64,000 bases of DNA. Origin: Parus major. Lineage: Eukaryota > Chordata > Aves > Passeriformes > Paridae. A program made the position numbers and the translations under genes. Shown piece by piece: positions 13,749 through 28,300 of the stretch. The stretch's first letter is position 1. Each line of letters starts with the position of its first letter. The DNA is taken from the NCBI RefSeq assembly GCF_001522545.3, contig NC_031769.1:68624640-68688639 (forward strand). The letters are read 5' to 3'. The notes under the pieces were generated by a model that ran no database searches, had not been told where the DNA came from, and saw nothing but the letters and a program-made list of their open reading frames with translations.

Positions 13749-13786
13749 TCTCTCTCTCTCTCTTTTTTTTTTTTTTTTTTTTTTTT
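13749..13786 (+). repeat. (TC)7 followed by poly(T), 24 nt
   Basis: A perfect TC dinucleotide stretch (13749-13762) runs directly into 24 T residues (13763-13786). Open frames crossing it on both strands are low-complexity artefacts. Confidence 0.85.
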
Positions 13787-15667
13787 AATCTGTATAAAAA
13801 AAACTAACAAATCAGCCTTAGCAGAGGAAATCACAGCAGCAGAGCCAGGTACCCCAGACAATGCACAATTAGTGCTGAAGGTGCCTTCAGCCGTTACAGA
13901 ACATTCCAGGTAACATTAATTCAAAATTCATATATTGCCTTCCCTTACCATCACAGAACTTATTTTCAGTCTCCCCTTCTTATATGAAGTACTTTGCAAG
14001 TTAAGAGTATGCAACAATGTCAGGAACATAAAAAAAACAAAACAACTCAAGGGTAGTCTCACACCTTTGCATTGCTTCTTGTGAACCTACCAAACAACAC
14101 TCTTTGTCACAGGGAATAAACTTCATTGATTTTCTTCACATGAATAGGCCATTCCCAAAAACTGCTGTGACTCTGAAAGAAAGGTCAACAGAGTTCAGAA
14201 GGATGGAAGTTCTACATGCAGAATCCCAGAGAATTAAGTGACTTCAAGTGAGTCATTGCAGACCAGCTCAGAACCCTTTCGATCTCTTTAGGCAAAAAAA
14301 AATAAGGAAAAAGCCACGTGCCAGCAAGGTATGATTAAAGATATTTTACTACTCTTCTCCACCATGGTGTCACCACATTGTTGATGTCTCCTTTGTTCTC
14401 AACAGCTCTCATCTAAGCCATCTGCTTTAACTGTTTCTGAATATTTACGTCACTTTGTAACACCTAGGAATCCTCGCCATACCACAGGAACCTACCATGC
14501 CAGGTGATACCCAAATACAAGCAGCAAATGTACACTCAACAAAAAAACAAAACAAAAAAGGCACACATGCACACACAAAACATGTGTTTGTCCCTAACAG
14601 CTTACTTTTTTCAAGGACATCATTCCTCTGAATGCCTCCACATTCTTGTGGAGAACATGACTTGAATCTTCATGTATAACACAACTAACAAATTAATTGT
14701 CAGACAAAGTGATTCTACTTCATAGTTACTCTTTTTACACCCTCTAACCTCAGTCACACTCCAAATGCACTCTTCTCAGAAAATAAGATCTTTACCCAAC
14801 AACTACAACTTTCTCCATTTGCTAAGGAAGAAACCTCAGCAAAAATAAACCAATTTTTTTTTAGGATCTGGAAATTGAACTCGTGTTAGGAATATATTAT
14901 GAAGCAAGCCTGGACAACTGTATGTCATCAGTTACTTGCTTCTCTGAAAAAAGGTTTTGAAAACATTAATTTTCATTTCCAGTCAGAGCATTATAATAAA
15001 AATTGTCAAAGCTGCACCCACTCAAAAGATATTCTAAATCAACTCTGTCAATACTAAGAGCAACAACAAGGAAAGAGTTTCCTACATCCCAGATGTCAAA
15101 AGGACATGAAGAAATAGTAAAGTTCTTCTCACCAGGCCTCACAAGTGACATATGGATCCTTCCTTTCACATGCATTATAGCTGTCATCTCCTGTTATACA
15201 ACCATCTTACTGTAGTCACTGAGAGCTCTTGAGCTCAAGCTTGCTCACAAGCTCTGCTAAGTATCAACAGAAGTTACTGGACTTGTAAATATTATTGTCA
15301 TCAAAAAAATCCCATGCTGCATTGAGTAGTAGTTAAGATGTTGAGGCTACATCAGTCAGCTCTTCAAAGTTTCTTAAATGATCAGCAAAAACTTAATATA
15401 AGTACACAAGGAAGAGATGAGAAAAGAAAGGCTAGAAGAATCTTCCCCTTTGCAAGAGAACATTCACACGTTTGAAAAAGGGAGTTTACTTGGGTAAAAC
15501 ACTAACCTCAGAACACAGGAGGTCTTTCTCTGGAAATGAGACAAAATTATTTTATCTTCTGGTTAGCAGCCTCTGCCCTGCTTACTCCTTAAAATGTACA
15601 GAACACTTCATTTCTCCAATATCACATTAACCGTCTCACATGCTACCAATTACCACCACAAGACAAG

Positions 15668-15746
15668 TATCATCATCATTCTGCAGACAGTTAAGGGAGA
15701 CAGCCTTGCCCTAGGCCACAGTGAGTCAGTGGTAGAAGCAGGATGT
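15668..15746 (+). mobile_element. MIR-like (CORE-SINE family) remnant
   Basis: The order CAGACAGTTAAGG, CTTGCCCTAGGCCACAGTGA, GTCAGTGGTAGAAGCAGGAT matches the MIR core (GAGGTTAAG, CTTGCCCAAGGTCACACAG, TAAGTGGCAGAGCCGGGAT). Such SINEs are old and sparse in birds. The assignment rests on memory of the consensus and needs an alignment. Confidence 0.6.
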
Positions 15747-18700
15747 CATCATCTCTCATTGCTCAGCTCCTTCCTACAGACAACAAAGTTTTACTACTCC
15801 CACTGTCTTAAGAAATGGTATCTTGATTTGCTAAAGTACAATTAGAAAGAAAGCTCTGGAAACCAAGAAACAAGTAACTGCTAAAAACCTGCTGTTTAAG
15901 TAACTCAGTAAGTGCCTTGATAAAGAATAAGGATATAAACCACACTGTTTCTATGAAGCTAACTAGAGAGATGCTCTCTTGCCTGCAGTCACTGTATCTC
16001 TAACTTTTATCACAAATAAAGCATAAACTCAACAAACTATTTCCTTGTCATTATGAGCCTGATTTGTGCACAGAAAGCCTTCTATGCTGCCTGCAAAAAG
16101 TGGACAATCACAATGCAGATCTCCAACGGAAAAAACCCTTCCCTTTCAGTTTTCCAAGGGTTGACTACAACAGTGGTATTTTTAGTACAGCTTACGTAAA
16201 AATTGGATGAAACCTGGGCATTTCAGGACTTGATGACAGCCATGGTTTCTTTCTTGCGACAATTTACATGCAAGTCTGTTTCTGCAGTTTTTGCACCTCT
16301 ACAATTCATTTGCAGTGGAGAAACACTAAACTGGAAAAACAAAGCAGCAAAGCTTAGTTCTGGAAAATACTGCACATTTAAATGAAATTTTCTTTTTAAA
16401 AATGTAAAATATGCTGTTATTGAAAAAATGCTTTCAAGTCTTGGAAGATGATGCTCCAACACACATTAAGATGGCAATTGCTTTGCATATGACTGAGTTG
16501 ACAAGGATCTGCAGTACTGATGTAGCACTGGAGCTTTTACCAACTGATTTAAAGCTTTGATGTGGCTCAGGCTTTCTAAGATACCCTGACAGCACAAAGT
16601 CTCTGCTGACAGAAATAGCAAGAGTTCCTTCAGCAGCAGACTTTAGCTGGTCCGTTTTAAACTGCAGTCTCCATGGTAGAATTTCCTCATCTGCATGAGA
16701 TGTTCTGCTAGCAGCTATTGCAGGAATGCTTAAAGGGGATCTCATACCCAGTGTTTAAAGCACTGCACACTGGACTACTTCCCTTGTGAGATGACAGTTG
16801 AAAATAAGTAACATTTACTTTCATTGTCTCCAGAACAAGAGAAGAAAGTCTTTACCTGTTTTGCTCATCAAGTAAAATACTGCAACTTAGATGAGACAAA
16901 TAACAAGCTAAATTAAAACAGTTTCAGTAAATACTGCCTTGAAATAGTAACAGTTGCTTTCACAGCCTGTGTTGCTCCTGTGCTATGAAAATTGTGTACA
17001 TTTAGTGCATGTAGAGGAAAAGAAAAAAAAAAAAAAAAACAGAAAAAAAAGGTGGCAACTCTTAGCAATTTGTATGCTTAGGCATATTTTCCCTCTCATC
17101 TTTTCTGTCTGTTCCATTCCATACCCTTCACTGCAGCATTCCTGCCTTCTAGAGTCCCAGCTGCTATGAGAGAAACACCAGAAGTTATCCTTGTCTTCCA
17201 GCTATGACTGTCAACCTTTGTTTTCCCCATCTGCTACCAGTACCGCATCCTTGCATTAAAGAACACTGATCTTCTTACAGAGCGAAGTTTGACTCAAGAC
17301 TCCTGCTACTTCTCAAACATAGTGTATTACTTACAACAGATAAAGTCAAGCTGTATGTATTAATAAGCAAGTTAGCCACATAAAGTCAGCTGCAGTGCTC
17401 CAATACCCACTTGCCTTTATATACTAAGCTCTTCCTTCATTAAAAGCTGTTGTCTACAAGACACCTTCGACATACCAGCTACAATTTCCCAGAGGGCTGA
17501 TGGTATTTTAACAGAAGAGTTTGTTTCACTTCCTTTCAGCACTGCCTATGATGATAAACTCCTCAACTCAGGAGTGCAAACACACACACAAACCCACACA
17601 GAGAGAAACATGTCTCCTCCTATTTGCCAAAAAGCCAAGCCCTGAAGAGGAAGCCAGGGGGTAATGGTAATCAGCCAGATGCTCACTAAGAGAGATTTCT
17701 GTACAAGTCATTGAAGCTTTGCTACTTCCCAGATGAAAACTGCCCTAGGAGGGGTGTGGGTCAATGAAGAGAAGGCTCTCCCTGGTCAGTAAATACCAAG
17801 AGTAGTTATTTCATACTGTCCCCTTAAAAAGCTGATGACTATTCAAAGTGCATCTGCCACCTACTAGTGGCCAGTTTGACAAAAAAATCTATGTGCTATC
17901 TTGCCTTTCAGAGCAAGTATGCAATAATCAGACTGAAGCTTTTTACAGAAGGATACACGGGGTTTCCTACTAACTGATTTCATGACTTCCATGAAAAAAA
18001 TAGTCTACTAATCAAGCAAGCCAGACAGATTATCAGGGGACAGAAGCCTCTATTAAAGCTTAATATTAGAAATGTCAACTAGAGACCCACTACTGAATAA
18101 TTCAAAGCAAGAAAAGGTCTCTCTCACCTCTTGTCATCTGCTTTGAGCTATTCTTTGGCAACATGTAACAACCAATTTCAGTAAAAGGTGGCTGGGCTGA
18201 ACCACAGAATGAAGAGGCACATAAGAAAAACAAAAAAACAAAACCCCATAAAATGAAGATAATCTCTCCTGCACAAAGCTTATGTATGGACTCCACAGCT
18301 TGAATGAGAAGAAACCATCTTTAGACATGTCTGAAAAATTCCATGTACAACTGGAAGAGAACTAGCAACTAAAATCTTCTAGCTTCACAATACTCCTCCA
18401 TCTTACCAAAATAGTTTGAAGTTTCAGAAATTAAAACATATTAATGTATTTTTTTGGACAAAAGCATAGTTTGACTAGAACAACAAGCAAGCTCTGCAAT
18501 ATGTTCATCTTATCTTCTGTAAGTGAAATATAATTGCAAAGTTAGAAAGGAATATCAAGCATATATCTTTTTCAGCCCAAATATTTTCAGGCCTGAAAAA
18601 AATATATATTCCTTCACCTTTCCAATCTTGGTTACCTCACTAAAATGTTTTCTTTCTTAATCAGCAGTCTCCCCAGTAAGGAACAGAAAATGAACTAAGA

Positions 18701-21700
18701 AGCAGCTTAAGAATTTGACCAATATTGGCTTAGTTATGTTGGCAAGCTCAGCAAAATCTGCTCTTCATGTTGTGTCATAACAAAAGCTGAGGCAACTATT
18801 TGGTATGGAAGAAAAGCTGATCTTAAATCTAACAAGAGGGAGCAAATTAGGAGGACTTCTCTCAGATTTTCTCCACTCCCTGCTAAAGATTTTGCTGAGA
18901 TCCATCCAAGTTTCTCTCACCCTCCTCATAAAACACCATCTTAAGGACTCTCTGCATAGCAGTTAAGACGTCATTGTTGGCAAAACTTCATCTTTACAAG
19001 AGAAACCAGTATTCCAGCAGCTCGTGGTACTAACAAGTTCTTTAAGAACATTCAGACGAGGGTTTGCAATTAAATTTAAAAACCTGTCACCAGTCTTTGT
19101 AAGCCTAAATAGGAAAGGTACCAATTACAAGAATTCCCCATTATTCTTTGACTGCTAACTTAGCGAGAGCACACACTAGTAAGAATTCCCAGGGACTCGG
19201 AATACCATTCTTTCTCACTGATGAGCTGTGGAGAAGCTGAAAGGAGTGATTTTTCCCTGCATTCCTTCTCTTTTTCATGATTTCATTACTTAATTTCTCA
19301 AAGCAATCCTATTCTATTTTTTAATTTAAGCAGCTATATTTGGAAAGAAACCACACAATTATTTAACAAGGCCAGAACCATACAATCCATTCAATTTGTG
19401 TGTCAGAGAGAATGCAGTTACATTCTGAGGTGTAATCCACTCTCACTCTGGTTAAGAATACTTTAGTACATCAGTACTTTTCCAGGTTTGTGTACAAAGA
19501 AAATTATTCTGGAAGTTCTGCTGAGTATACACAGCAGACACTATATACAGCACAAAAAAAAACACACTATGTTTATCAGGCCCCCCTGTCTTATAGTGGG
19601 CTGGAATCAACTGCTTTATGCCTGAATTTTTAAATTTACCTGAAAGATCTGAGACAGCAAGACAATTCCTCTACTTCTAAATCTCAAACCCTTTCTGAAG
19701 TCTAAAGGTCCCTACAACAGATTCTTTAGCTTACAAATGAAAGGTCTCAATTTCAAACACCACAACCAACAAAAACCCAACAATAGCCTGAAACAGCCTA
19801 GCTGAGAAAAAAAATCTTGTTCAAAAAAAATATTTCATCTGAAGCCTGCAACTTTCTCTTTTTGCAGTAAAGAAAACTAGACTTAAATTCATGTCTTTAA
19901 TAATAAATATCAAGAGACCCTCTTCTACAATAAACACACATCAAGCTCACTCATTTTGTAAGACTGCATTAAGTATTCAGCCAGAAATCATGCAGCAACT
20001 CCTCCTCTTGTTTTAGGATGAAATATCCCTTAGTCTACACAAAGTCCAAAAACTGGAGTATGAGAAAGAGTTATCACTGGCACCTGAAGCCTTCATGAAG
20101 AATAAGTCATTTCCTAACCTAAAATATGCATGAAAGTTAATGAGATTCCAATATGGGCAAAACACAACACTGGAGACATGTCATCCAAGGAAGCTGGTTA
20201 TATCTCAAAGCCTTTACTGAACACTCAAGTAAAGATAGAAATACAAAGGATAGGACATAGAGATATGAGAAATTAAGATCTACAACCTGCCAAACAGTTC
20301 AACAATGGAACACTGTCACAGGAATAAAATGGAAATCAAAAAAGCCTCAAATTTAGGGGAAATACCAAGATGGCTTCTCATTCCCTTCTGCCAGCAAGTC
20401 ATACTTGCAACCCCTAATATTGCCTTTGAAAAGCTAAAAAAAAATAAAGAACATTCTTGTTTTCACTGGCATTCTATATAAAAATAGCATTTCTTGTATC
20501 CTATATGCAGTCTAAATCTTCATTGCATCTCAGTGGGGCCAGGAGCTCAATGTCTGGCACAGTTGCTGTCTTCCAAGAATATGGTTTCCAAACTACATTT
20601 CCACCAGTTATGGATACAGTAAGATTTTAAGTTGCTTGAAAAGATACAGAAGTTTGATATTTTCACTTAAAGAGTAAAACACTATCTTTTATTTCAAAAA
20701 AACCTTTTATTTCACCAGAATACCGAACTGCTAAAGCTGGTAACATTCCTCCCCTCACCAAAAACACATACAGCCCTACCTCTTCAACAGGGAGATAATT
20801 TAATTGCTTTAATCTTTCCTGAAAGCAGTTTAAATATTTTTCTTGAAGTTTTCTAAAAATAATCCAGAATAAAGGAGATACTCTGTATGGCAAATATAAG
20901 CCCATACAGTTTGTCCATCTTACCAGCAACTGCACTGCTATCGTTTAAAATTAAAGCTGACAAAGCAAACAAATGCAGAATCACTAACAGTTTTGACTGT
21001 ACTGTACAAGCCATAAAATGGAAAAAATTTAGTCCTTTAATTGTTTCAAAGACCCCACCTTCTTTCTTTGCCACCTTAGCTATTTGCTGCAGAGGATGTA
21101 AATCCAGACATCATGGTCTGTGTTTTATTAAAAAGCCTTCTCCATTTCATTTTTTAACTTAGAGGACAAAATTAATGAAAACAGGGAAAAGTAGGTATGA
21201 ATCACACACCTTAAAAGAGAGGGTCAGCCTTTGACCACCTAAAATAAAAGCAGAAGCATCTTTAGAGACATCAACTGCAGCTCATATACACCACTATGAC
21301 ACTTCAGCTACCTCTAACACTGATCACAAAAAGCTGTGTAGCACAATCTCTACAGGAGACATCAGAACTGCCCTAATATCAGAAGGGACTTCAAACAATT
21401 CCGTAGTGCCAGCCCATGAAAAGAGAATAGACCTTGCCCAGCACTGCCCCCCAACACCTACATCACAGCTCTTTCACAGTGCTCAGTGACATGGAGAACA
21501 CTCTGCAGTGCCCGTTCCTGTCAGCACCCTCGTGAGAGCAATGATGCTTTCCTGCAGCTTGGATATCTGGAAAAAGCAGGGACCCATGTACGAAAAATCA
21601 GCCACTGCTCCTGTCAAACCTCGTTTCTCCTCTTGGAGAAGGAAGGCAAAAGAAAAAATACTAGTGAACACCAAAAGTTCTTTTAATCTTTCCTTGCCAA

Positions 21701-24700
21701 AACCATATCCATTTCTCAAGGAACAGGATTTCCAACCCTATATAACTTCTCAGGATAACTCATCAGCACTTCAGTGCTGCTGCAATTAGAGACCACAGCC
21801 AGGGTATGCACTCTCAGTGTTCCCACCCTGACACAAAGCAGTCTGATGATGAAGATGATACTTCCAGGAACATTCCAGGATGGGAAGGAAAAGAAACAAA
21901 CAAAACCAAAAGAACCCCACACCTCCTAAAAACCATGCAAACTAACAAAAAAAAAAAAAATTCCCATTCAGCACTCCATCACAAGGCATCTCTTTTACCT
22001 CTAAGTTAGCTGCTAGGTTGCCAAAGCCTGCAAATAACTACCCTCCAAAACCTAAGAAGCACAGTTAGATAACCCCAGTAACTAAACATCATTATAGAAT
22101 CAGATCTACAGATCAGATACACAGATTATCTCTGACCACCCAGGTTGGTGAGCAGGAAGTAGATTATACCACTTCCTCCGCTTCAGTCTGAAGCCCAAGC
22201 CCTCTCCCCTTCAAAGAGACAAATACTTGGAAGATGTGATATTTTCAGGAAGCAGAGCTACTTGCTGTAAAAAAGCTGCTTAGAAGACAACACAGTATCT
22301 TTTGGGAGGTGTGATGAAATATTCATTTTGGTCTGTGTAAGGCATCCGTCATACCATATGGATGCCCATTAGTTCTCACATGGAGTAACAACTCAGGAAG
22401 AAAACCATACAAGCAAAGCAGAGAAACCCAAATTCCCACCCATTATATCGCTGTTGCAAATGGCATCAAGAACCATTCTCTCCTTTCCCCATACCACATG
22501 CTATCTTGCAGCTCCAAGTACTACACAAATGAATGGCCAAGATTTAAGGTACCACAAGAATGTATCAACTGAACAGCCTGACTGTTTTTGGGAAGACAGA
22601 TCCATCATGATGCTGCCCAGTTTGTGAGCAAAAAAGTGAAAAATACTAGCAACATCCATTGATGATTGGGAGCCCAAGTCTGGATGCTTGACTGTCCCAA
22701 TACAGAACTTTTCCAAATGAAACCACACATCGGGGACACAGGGACAGAATCATTCAGACAGAAATACATAGTCAGTCAGTCCCAGCCACAGAAGGAGTTA
22801 AAATACAGTTTTCTTACTGTCAGTGTTACACACCATTTTTCACCTCACACACCTTCTCAAAACCAACAATAAAACAAACTTGCATGAGCTCCCATTACTT
22901 GAAGGACTCTGCTAGACAAAGTGGGAAGAGCAGACTGGAATAAACCAGTATCATACTCTTCAGCATGAAGTGACAGCACAAGCGCTCTCTGAAGCCTAGA
23001 TGACTGCTACCCAGGAAAACAGCAGAAAATAGCTTACTTTAAGAACTCAAGCGTCCTCTTTTACCCCAGAGTAATTACAGAACACAGCAGACATTCATTC
23101 TGGAGAGCAGAGTACAATAGCTGTTTGTTACCATCAGCACTACAATTTAGCATTTATCTAAGCCTATCACACACAGAACAGACAGCACAAAAAATGCCCA
23201 AGACAGAATTCGTGTTCTGTACAAACTGTAAGAAATAACAGGTGAAAATCCAAGCAAGCACCAGGACTAAGGCTTGGCCCACAACTCACAATCTAACCAC
23301 CCAGTAATCTATTAACTGAGCATACATTTATCCAAGCTTTATCTAAGAAGCATTAGGTGCACCTGCTCAGAGAATAAGCAGCAGAAGAATATTTAAAAAA
23401 CTATAGTCTACCGTTAGTAAGGAAAGTTGCATCTCATACAACAGAGGAACAGGCTTTGTGAAGATGAAGAGCATCCATATGTGTTTAACATCAGAAACAA
23501 TGTTAACAAACTCACAAAGTCCACAACCAACAGAATTAAGGTGTCTGTGCCTGCATTTACATTTTTTCTGCTGGGGGGGTCTCCCAAGTTTCTCCACATT
23601 GAAGTTCAATCTCAAATTTTAAGAAGCACCAGTTATTAATTTTCCACATCTTACTCAGGTGAGAAGTCCAGATTCCTTTCCTTCCCTGCCCCATACATCC
23701 TAATAGCAGTGCTGATTCAGACTATTGTAAATCAGAAATTTTAACTCACTCCAACAAATCCTGCCTCAATGTCCACTTTATTTTCCAACCACTACCAAAT
23801 TCACTCATGTAAGGACTCAGCTTGAGAAAACTGTTATCCCACACTGCCAGGCAGGTTTTAGAAAAATCAGTCTCCATCTTCTAAAACAACATGTAGCATT
23901 TTAAGACCTATCTTTATTTACATTAAGAACAAGACTAAAAAACCCTACTTAGATTGGTGTGAGATCCCAGTTCACTCCTTACTTGCATGCCCTTACCTTC
24001 CACAAAGGAGAGTAGGACAACAACACTAATATACTGTATGGGAAAGCAAAAAAAGCAGCATCTATCTCATGCTTGGAAGACTTCTGTCCAATCTTCAAAG
24101 GACAACAGAAATAACAGGATTTCAGAAGCCACTCTACTACATCCCTGAGTAACCTCCCACCAAGAGATAGTAAGAAATTCAGTAACAAATTCAAGTAACA
24201 TCAGTACATACTTCATACCTTCCTCTATTACAGAAACATGTGTAAAACATTTATAAACATTATTTCTAAATATATTCTGTTCCAAATGAAGAGACTGTGC
24301 TACTTAGTTTACTGTGGTAAGTATATTTAAGTCTCTAATTTTTAAAGACTGCACATTGGCTGAAGGAATGCAATTAGATGAATACAAATACTTGTTTGGA
24401 CTCGTGCACAACAGCAACACATACTTTTCCAGAAGGGCACACTGGATTGAACATGTAATTACAATCTCAACCGTAGCAGCACAAATAGACTAAACAAGCA
24501 CTGTTCAAGTTACTCATGCTCAGTTTCGAAAGTTTGACCCCTGAAGCCAGAAGTACATTCATGAAAGCAAACCAATTTTTCCAAACTACCAGAAATACAA
24601 ACACAAGTTCAAGCAAGCTTACAAATCCTGAGTAATCACAGTACCTCCTTCGTCAAGGCTAATTTCTCCATCTCAAAAGTTTCAGCTCAGGCACAGAAGT

Positions 24701-25272
24701 AACAATGCTATTTCCCTTTCCAGTGATTATACTTTTCAATAGATGGCCATAACAATGGCACCAATAACAGATAATTATTTAACACTAAAAACATATTTTA
24801 AGTGGTAGTCAGACTTTCCAAAACTTTTTTTCTACCAAAAATTCCAAAATCTAAGAACCCTCTTGCTTAGCAACTTCCTGCCAGAGAACACTCATAGCTT
24901 CAGGAGACAATTGTCTGTATTTTGGCTCTTCCTATGAAGAAATACACTTAGAGCCAAATGACCTGCAGCTACAGCTCTTACTAAAACCTCCTAAAAACAG
25001 GTACAATTTCCACTTTGTATTTCTAATAGAAGCTAGCATTTGCAGCACTATATAGATACTCCCTATGTTTTATTGCAAAACAAACTACTTCTGTACTTAA
25101 CAATAACTCAGCTCCTAAAGTTTTACAAGAGAACTGTGGCTCCCTACTAAATCCATACAAGGTTTATCTCCTCAGTGAACCAAAACATCATTAAAATCTT
25201 CCAAAGTTCCAGGTGCCAGCAGCATAAACTGCAACAGCCAGTCTCAGGTCCACTGGCAATCACACTGGATTA
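15747..25272. other. Intronic DNA, no gene recognised
   Basis: Apart from the poly(A) run at 17.02 kb I see nothing classifiable. Short frames on both strands, including overlapping ones at 16.2-16.7 and 20.7-22.0 kb, lack family resemblance and splice context. Confidence 0.55.
17023..17039 (+). repeat. Poly(A) run, 17 nt
   Basis: An A tract followed by a second shorter one after CAG. Confidence 0.8.
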
Positions 25273-25330
25273 AGATCATAGACACAGTGGTTGGAGCAGA
25301 GCTCTGGAGGTCATTAGCCCCACCACCCTC
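25273..25330 (-). mobile_element. Degenerate CR1 3'-end remnant
   Basis: The plus strand reads like a decayed reverse complement of a CR1 3' end: ATCATAGACACAGTGGTTGG, then CTCTGGAGGTCATTAGCCCC and a CCACCC block. The similarity fades beyond about 25330, although more degraded sequence may continue to about 25450. Confidence 0.5.
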
Positions 25331-28300
25331 TTTGGGTGGCAAACAGCATGTCCCTCTGTAAGAAACAAGATCTGGGGTCTGCCAGCCCAACCAAAGTCAC
25401 AACAGAGCCAGTTCTCTCCTGGAAGCCATTTCTGAACACCTAAACAACAAGGATGTAACTGGGATGAGCTTAGAGTGCACTCAACCAGCCTGACTGTATT
25501 CAAAAGTAGGCACATGTACAGACAAAGGAAAAGCAGCAGATATTCCTCACTGCCGTTTCTGCAACACCTTTTGCTTGGTCTCCCATAGCATCCTCAGCAG
25601 TTAGTGATATGAGCTAAATGGACAAATAACACCAGATTCAAGGCTTGTAATCAGCGGTACAAAGCTCAACTGCAGACAGTCCTATTTCCATGGAAATAAT
25701 TCCAAACTTCACCAAGTAAAACCTTAAATAACCTTATCTAACCAGACCTGGCTTGCTCTGAGTTGGACGTGACACCAGCTGAAACACAGAGATCCCTTCT
25801 GACCTAAGTTACACCATGATCTCTGCTTTGGGTTTTAAATTAAAGAAAACCCAAAATGTCTGCTGCAGCCTGTGTTTGCTTTATGTCATGCTTCTGCCCC
25901 CTTTCTGGTTTCAGCAGATAAAATGGACTAAGAGCCACAACTGAAGTACTGTGTAAAAGGACAGTAACTGTTCTGCTTAAAAGATTCACAAATCTTTCTG
26001 AAACAAGCCCCAACACTTGTATTCTCAAGTCAAGAATCTCAAACTTGGTTCCTACTAGGAATTAACAACAACGAAACACCCAAACAAAACCTTCACAGAC
26101 CTGCAGCTGAAGTGCTGAGACGAGAGAATAGCATGTTCATTACAGGACTCTTGCAACAAACCCATTCTGGTAAATATGTCAAATACATTTAGATCATGAA
26201 TAATTTCGAAAAAAGGTCCCATAATTCTTTCATTCAATTTCTTCATAAGAAAAACAAAACAGAAACCAAACACACAAAAGCCACCACAAAGACAAAAAAA
26301 CAACTCTTAACACTCTGCTTACCCAACAGAATTAAGCAAGCATCGTGAAAGAGCACAAATAAAAACAACTTCCATCTTGCTTTTTAAACTGACAGCAATG
26401 TCTTATTGAGGTATCTAAAATTGAATAGACAACTTCAGTTCACCCTCTGCTCTGTTTGCATTAATTCCCACAGAGGGACTCCAGGATAAGATTTTAAACA
26501 CCAGAAGAGAAGTAATGGCATCATTTGCTGGATGGAGGCCAGAAGATCTCACATATCCACTCAAGCTTGCATCTCTGGAGACAATGTTTGCTCCTACCAT
26601 AATTGAGTTATGTTCTGTGCAATGAGAAGGTGAATCAATTATGTTCACCACTAAACAGAAAAGCTTAAGTATTCTCTCAAGAGCTTAAAAACTTGCACAA
26701 TGGCACCTTCAAAATACTACTTATTCTTCTCTTTTAAATAAATAACACCACTTTGATCCAATTTCTGCTCTTCCTGAAAACTCCTCAGCTTACAAACCTG
26801 TGAAATGCACTCAGGTTTTAATCCAGCAGAACCTGGCAGCCTGGACTCCCTATTTTTATGCTTACACTAAGTTCCTGATGGAATAATTTATGTTAAGGGC
26901 AGCATCAGATAAAACTGCCATCTAAGCCTTTGCTAAGGCATTAAGGAAATTAGCAGGGAACAATCATCACCTCAGACATTAGAGTCACATTTAAAAGGAA
27001 GACTTTAATCACGTGCATAATGAGTATTAATTCTGTAAGGTCAATGAATGTATAGTATTTTAGAGATTAATCCTCCAGGCTTGCTGTAATATTGGCTCAT
27101 TACTTTGAAAAACAGATACAAATGGAACAAAACCACTGCAATAGGGTATTGATAAGGTGCCAGTCTTCTGTACTTCTTCAAATAGGATACACAAGTTGCC
27201 TTAGAAAATAAAAAGCCAAACTGAAGACAGATTTCTGCACTCAGTTATAAATCATAATGAAAATCGATTTTTTGTTTTGTCACAGAAGTCAGTGCACACC
27301 AGTCTTAGCATGTTTTCTGCCACCATACCACAGATATTAATTAAGCTTCACATACTGCAGATGGATACAGGTAGGTATATTTTTGGACAACTTTTTAGCT
27401 AGAAAAAGCAAGCACACAAGTACTTCAACCTATGCATATTCAAATGTTGGGTATGTTTTCAATTTTTCATAAATAAAGACTGAATTCACCAGTAATTACC
27501 TTAAATATCATTACTATCAAAACTATCAAATAAAGCCAGTGTCATTTCGATCACAGTAAATACACAGTTCTGCAAACTAATGAACACAACTGGCTTATCT
27601 AAGATGTATTTACCACAACTTATGGAAGACAGTGTGCTTCCTCACGCTATCCAAGGTAAAATACATCTTAAACATAAAGATTAAAGAACCTCTTAATAAA
27701 AGTTGTGTGAGCTGTTTTAAAGAATATGCACAACATTTGTAAAATAAAACAAAGAGTAACTACTTGGAAGTAAATCCCAAGCAACATGGATTTAGCCTTC
27801 ATTTCTGACAAGGATATTATTTACATAATTGAAAATCAAAATAAAAGGCAATTCCCTTCCAATCTTGTGTAACAAAAACTACATAGGGTCATCCAGAGAA
27901 GTCATATAATATGTAGTGCTTTCTGTAAGAATGCAAAGTTACTTTTCTAGATCACACAGGTCAAGATTCTGCTATTAAACTCCATCTCCTGTTTATAGTT
28001 TTATGCAGTAAAAATGAAGAAAAAGAAGTCTACGGGAGATGCTGCAACAGATAAGGTGTAGTGGACTTTAATACAAATGACTCACAGCACACCTCTCAAC
28101 CCCCTCACTTCAATAAAAGAGCTGCACAATAGTAGAGGACCTACAACAGCCACGAGCTGGAGAATGAGCTTTGCAGTTCAAATTATTGCTGCAAAAGCAG
28201 CAGAATGCTTTTACAAGATTTGCCAGTGTTCCACCAACTTAGCTCAAATCTCCTTGGGATACTTGTTCTTCAACTCTGAAATAGTTAATATCTTTTAAAG

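Larger units (their letters stand above)
8319..15667. other. Intronic DNA with simple repeats and old retroposon remnants
   Basis: No coding signal. It contains the possible MIR at 9.5 kb, the L3/CR1-like tail at 10.8 kb, the direct-repeat pair at 11.3/12.0 kb and the homopolymer cluster at 13.06-13.79 kb. Confidence 0.6.

Noticed and set aside
13568..13913. Overlapping frames of 97 and 104 codons on opposite strands
   Set aside because: Both span the TC/poly(T) tract and have low-complexity Lys/Glu or Phe/Ser stretches only.
16434..16745. 103-codon minus-strand frame
   Set aside because: No recognised domain, no splice or promoter context, and an overlapping chance frame on the same strand.
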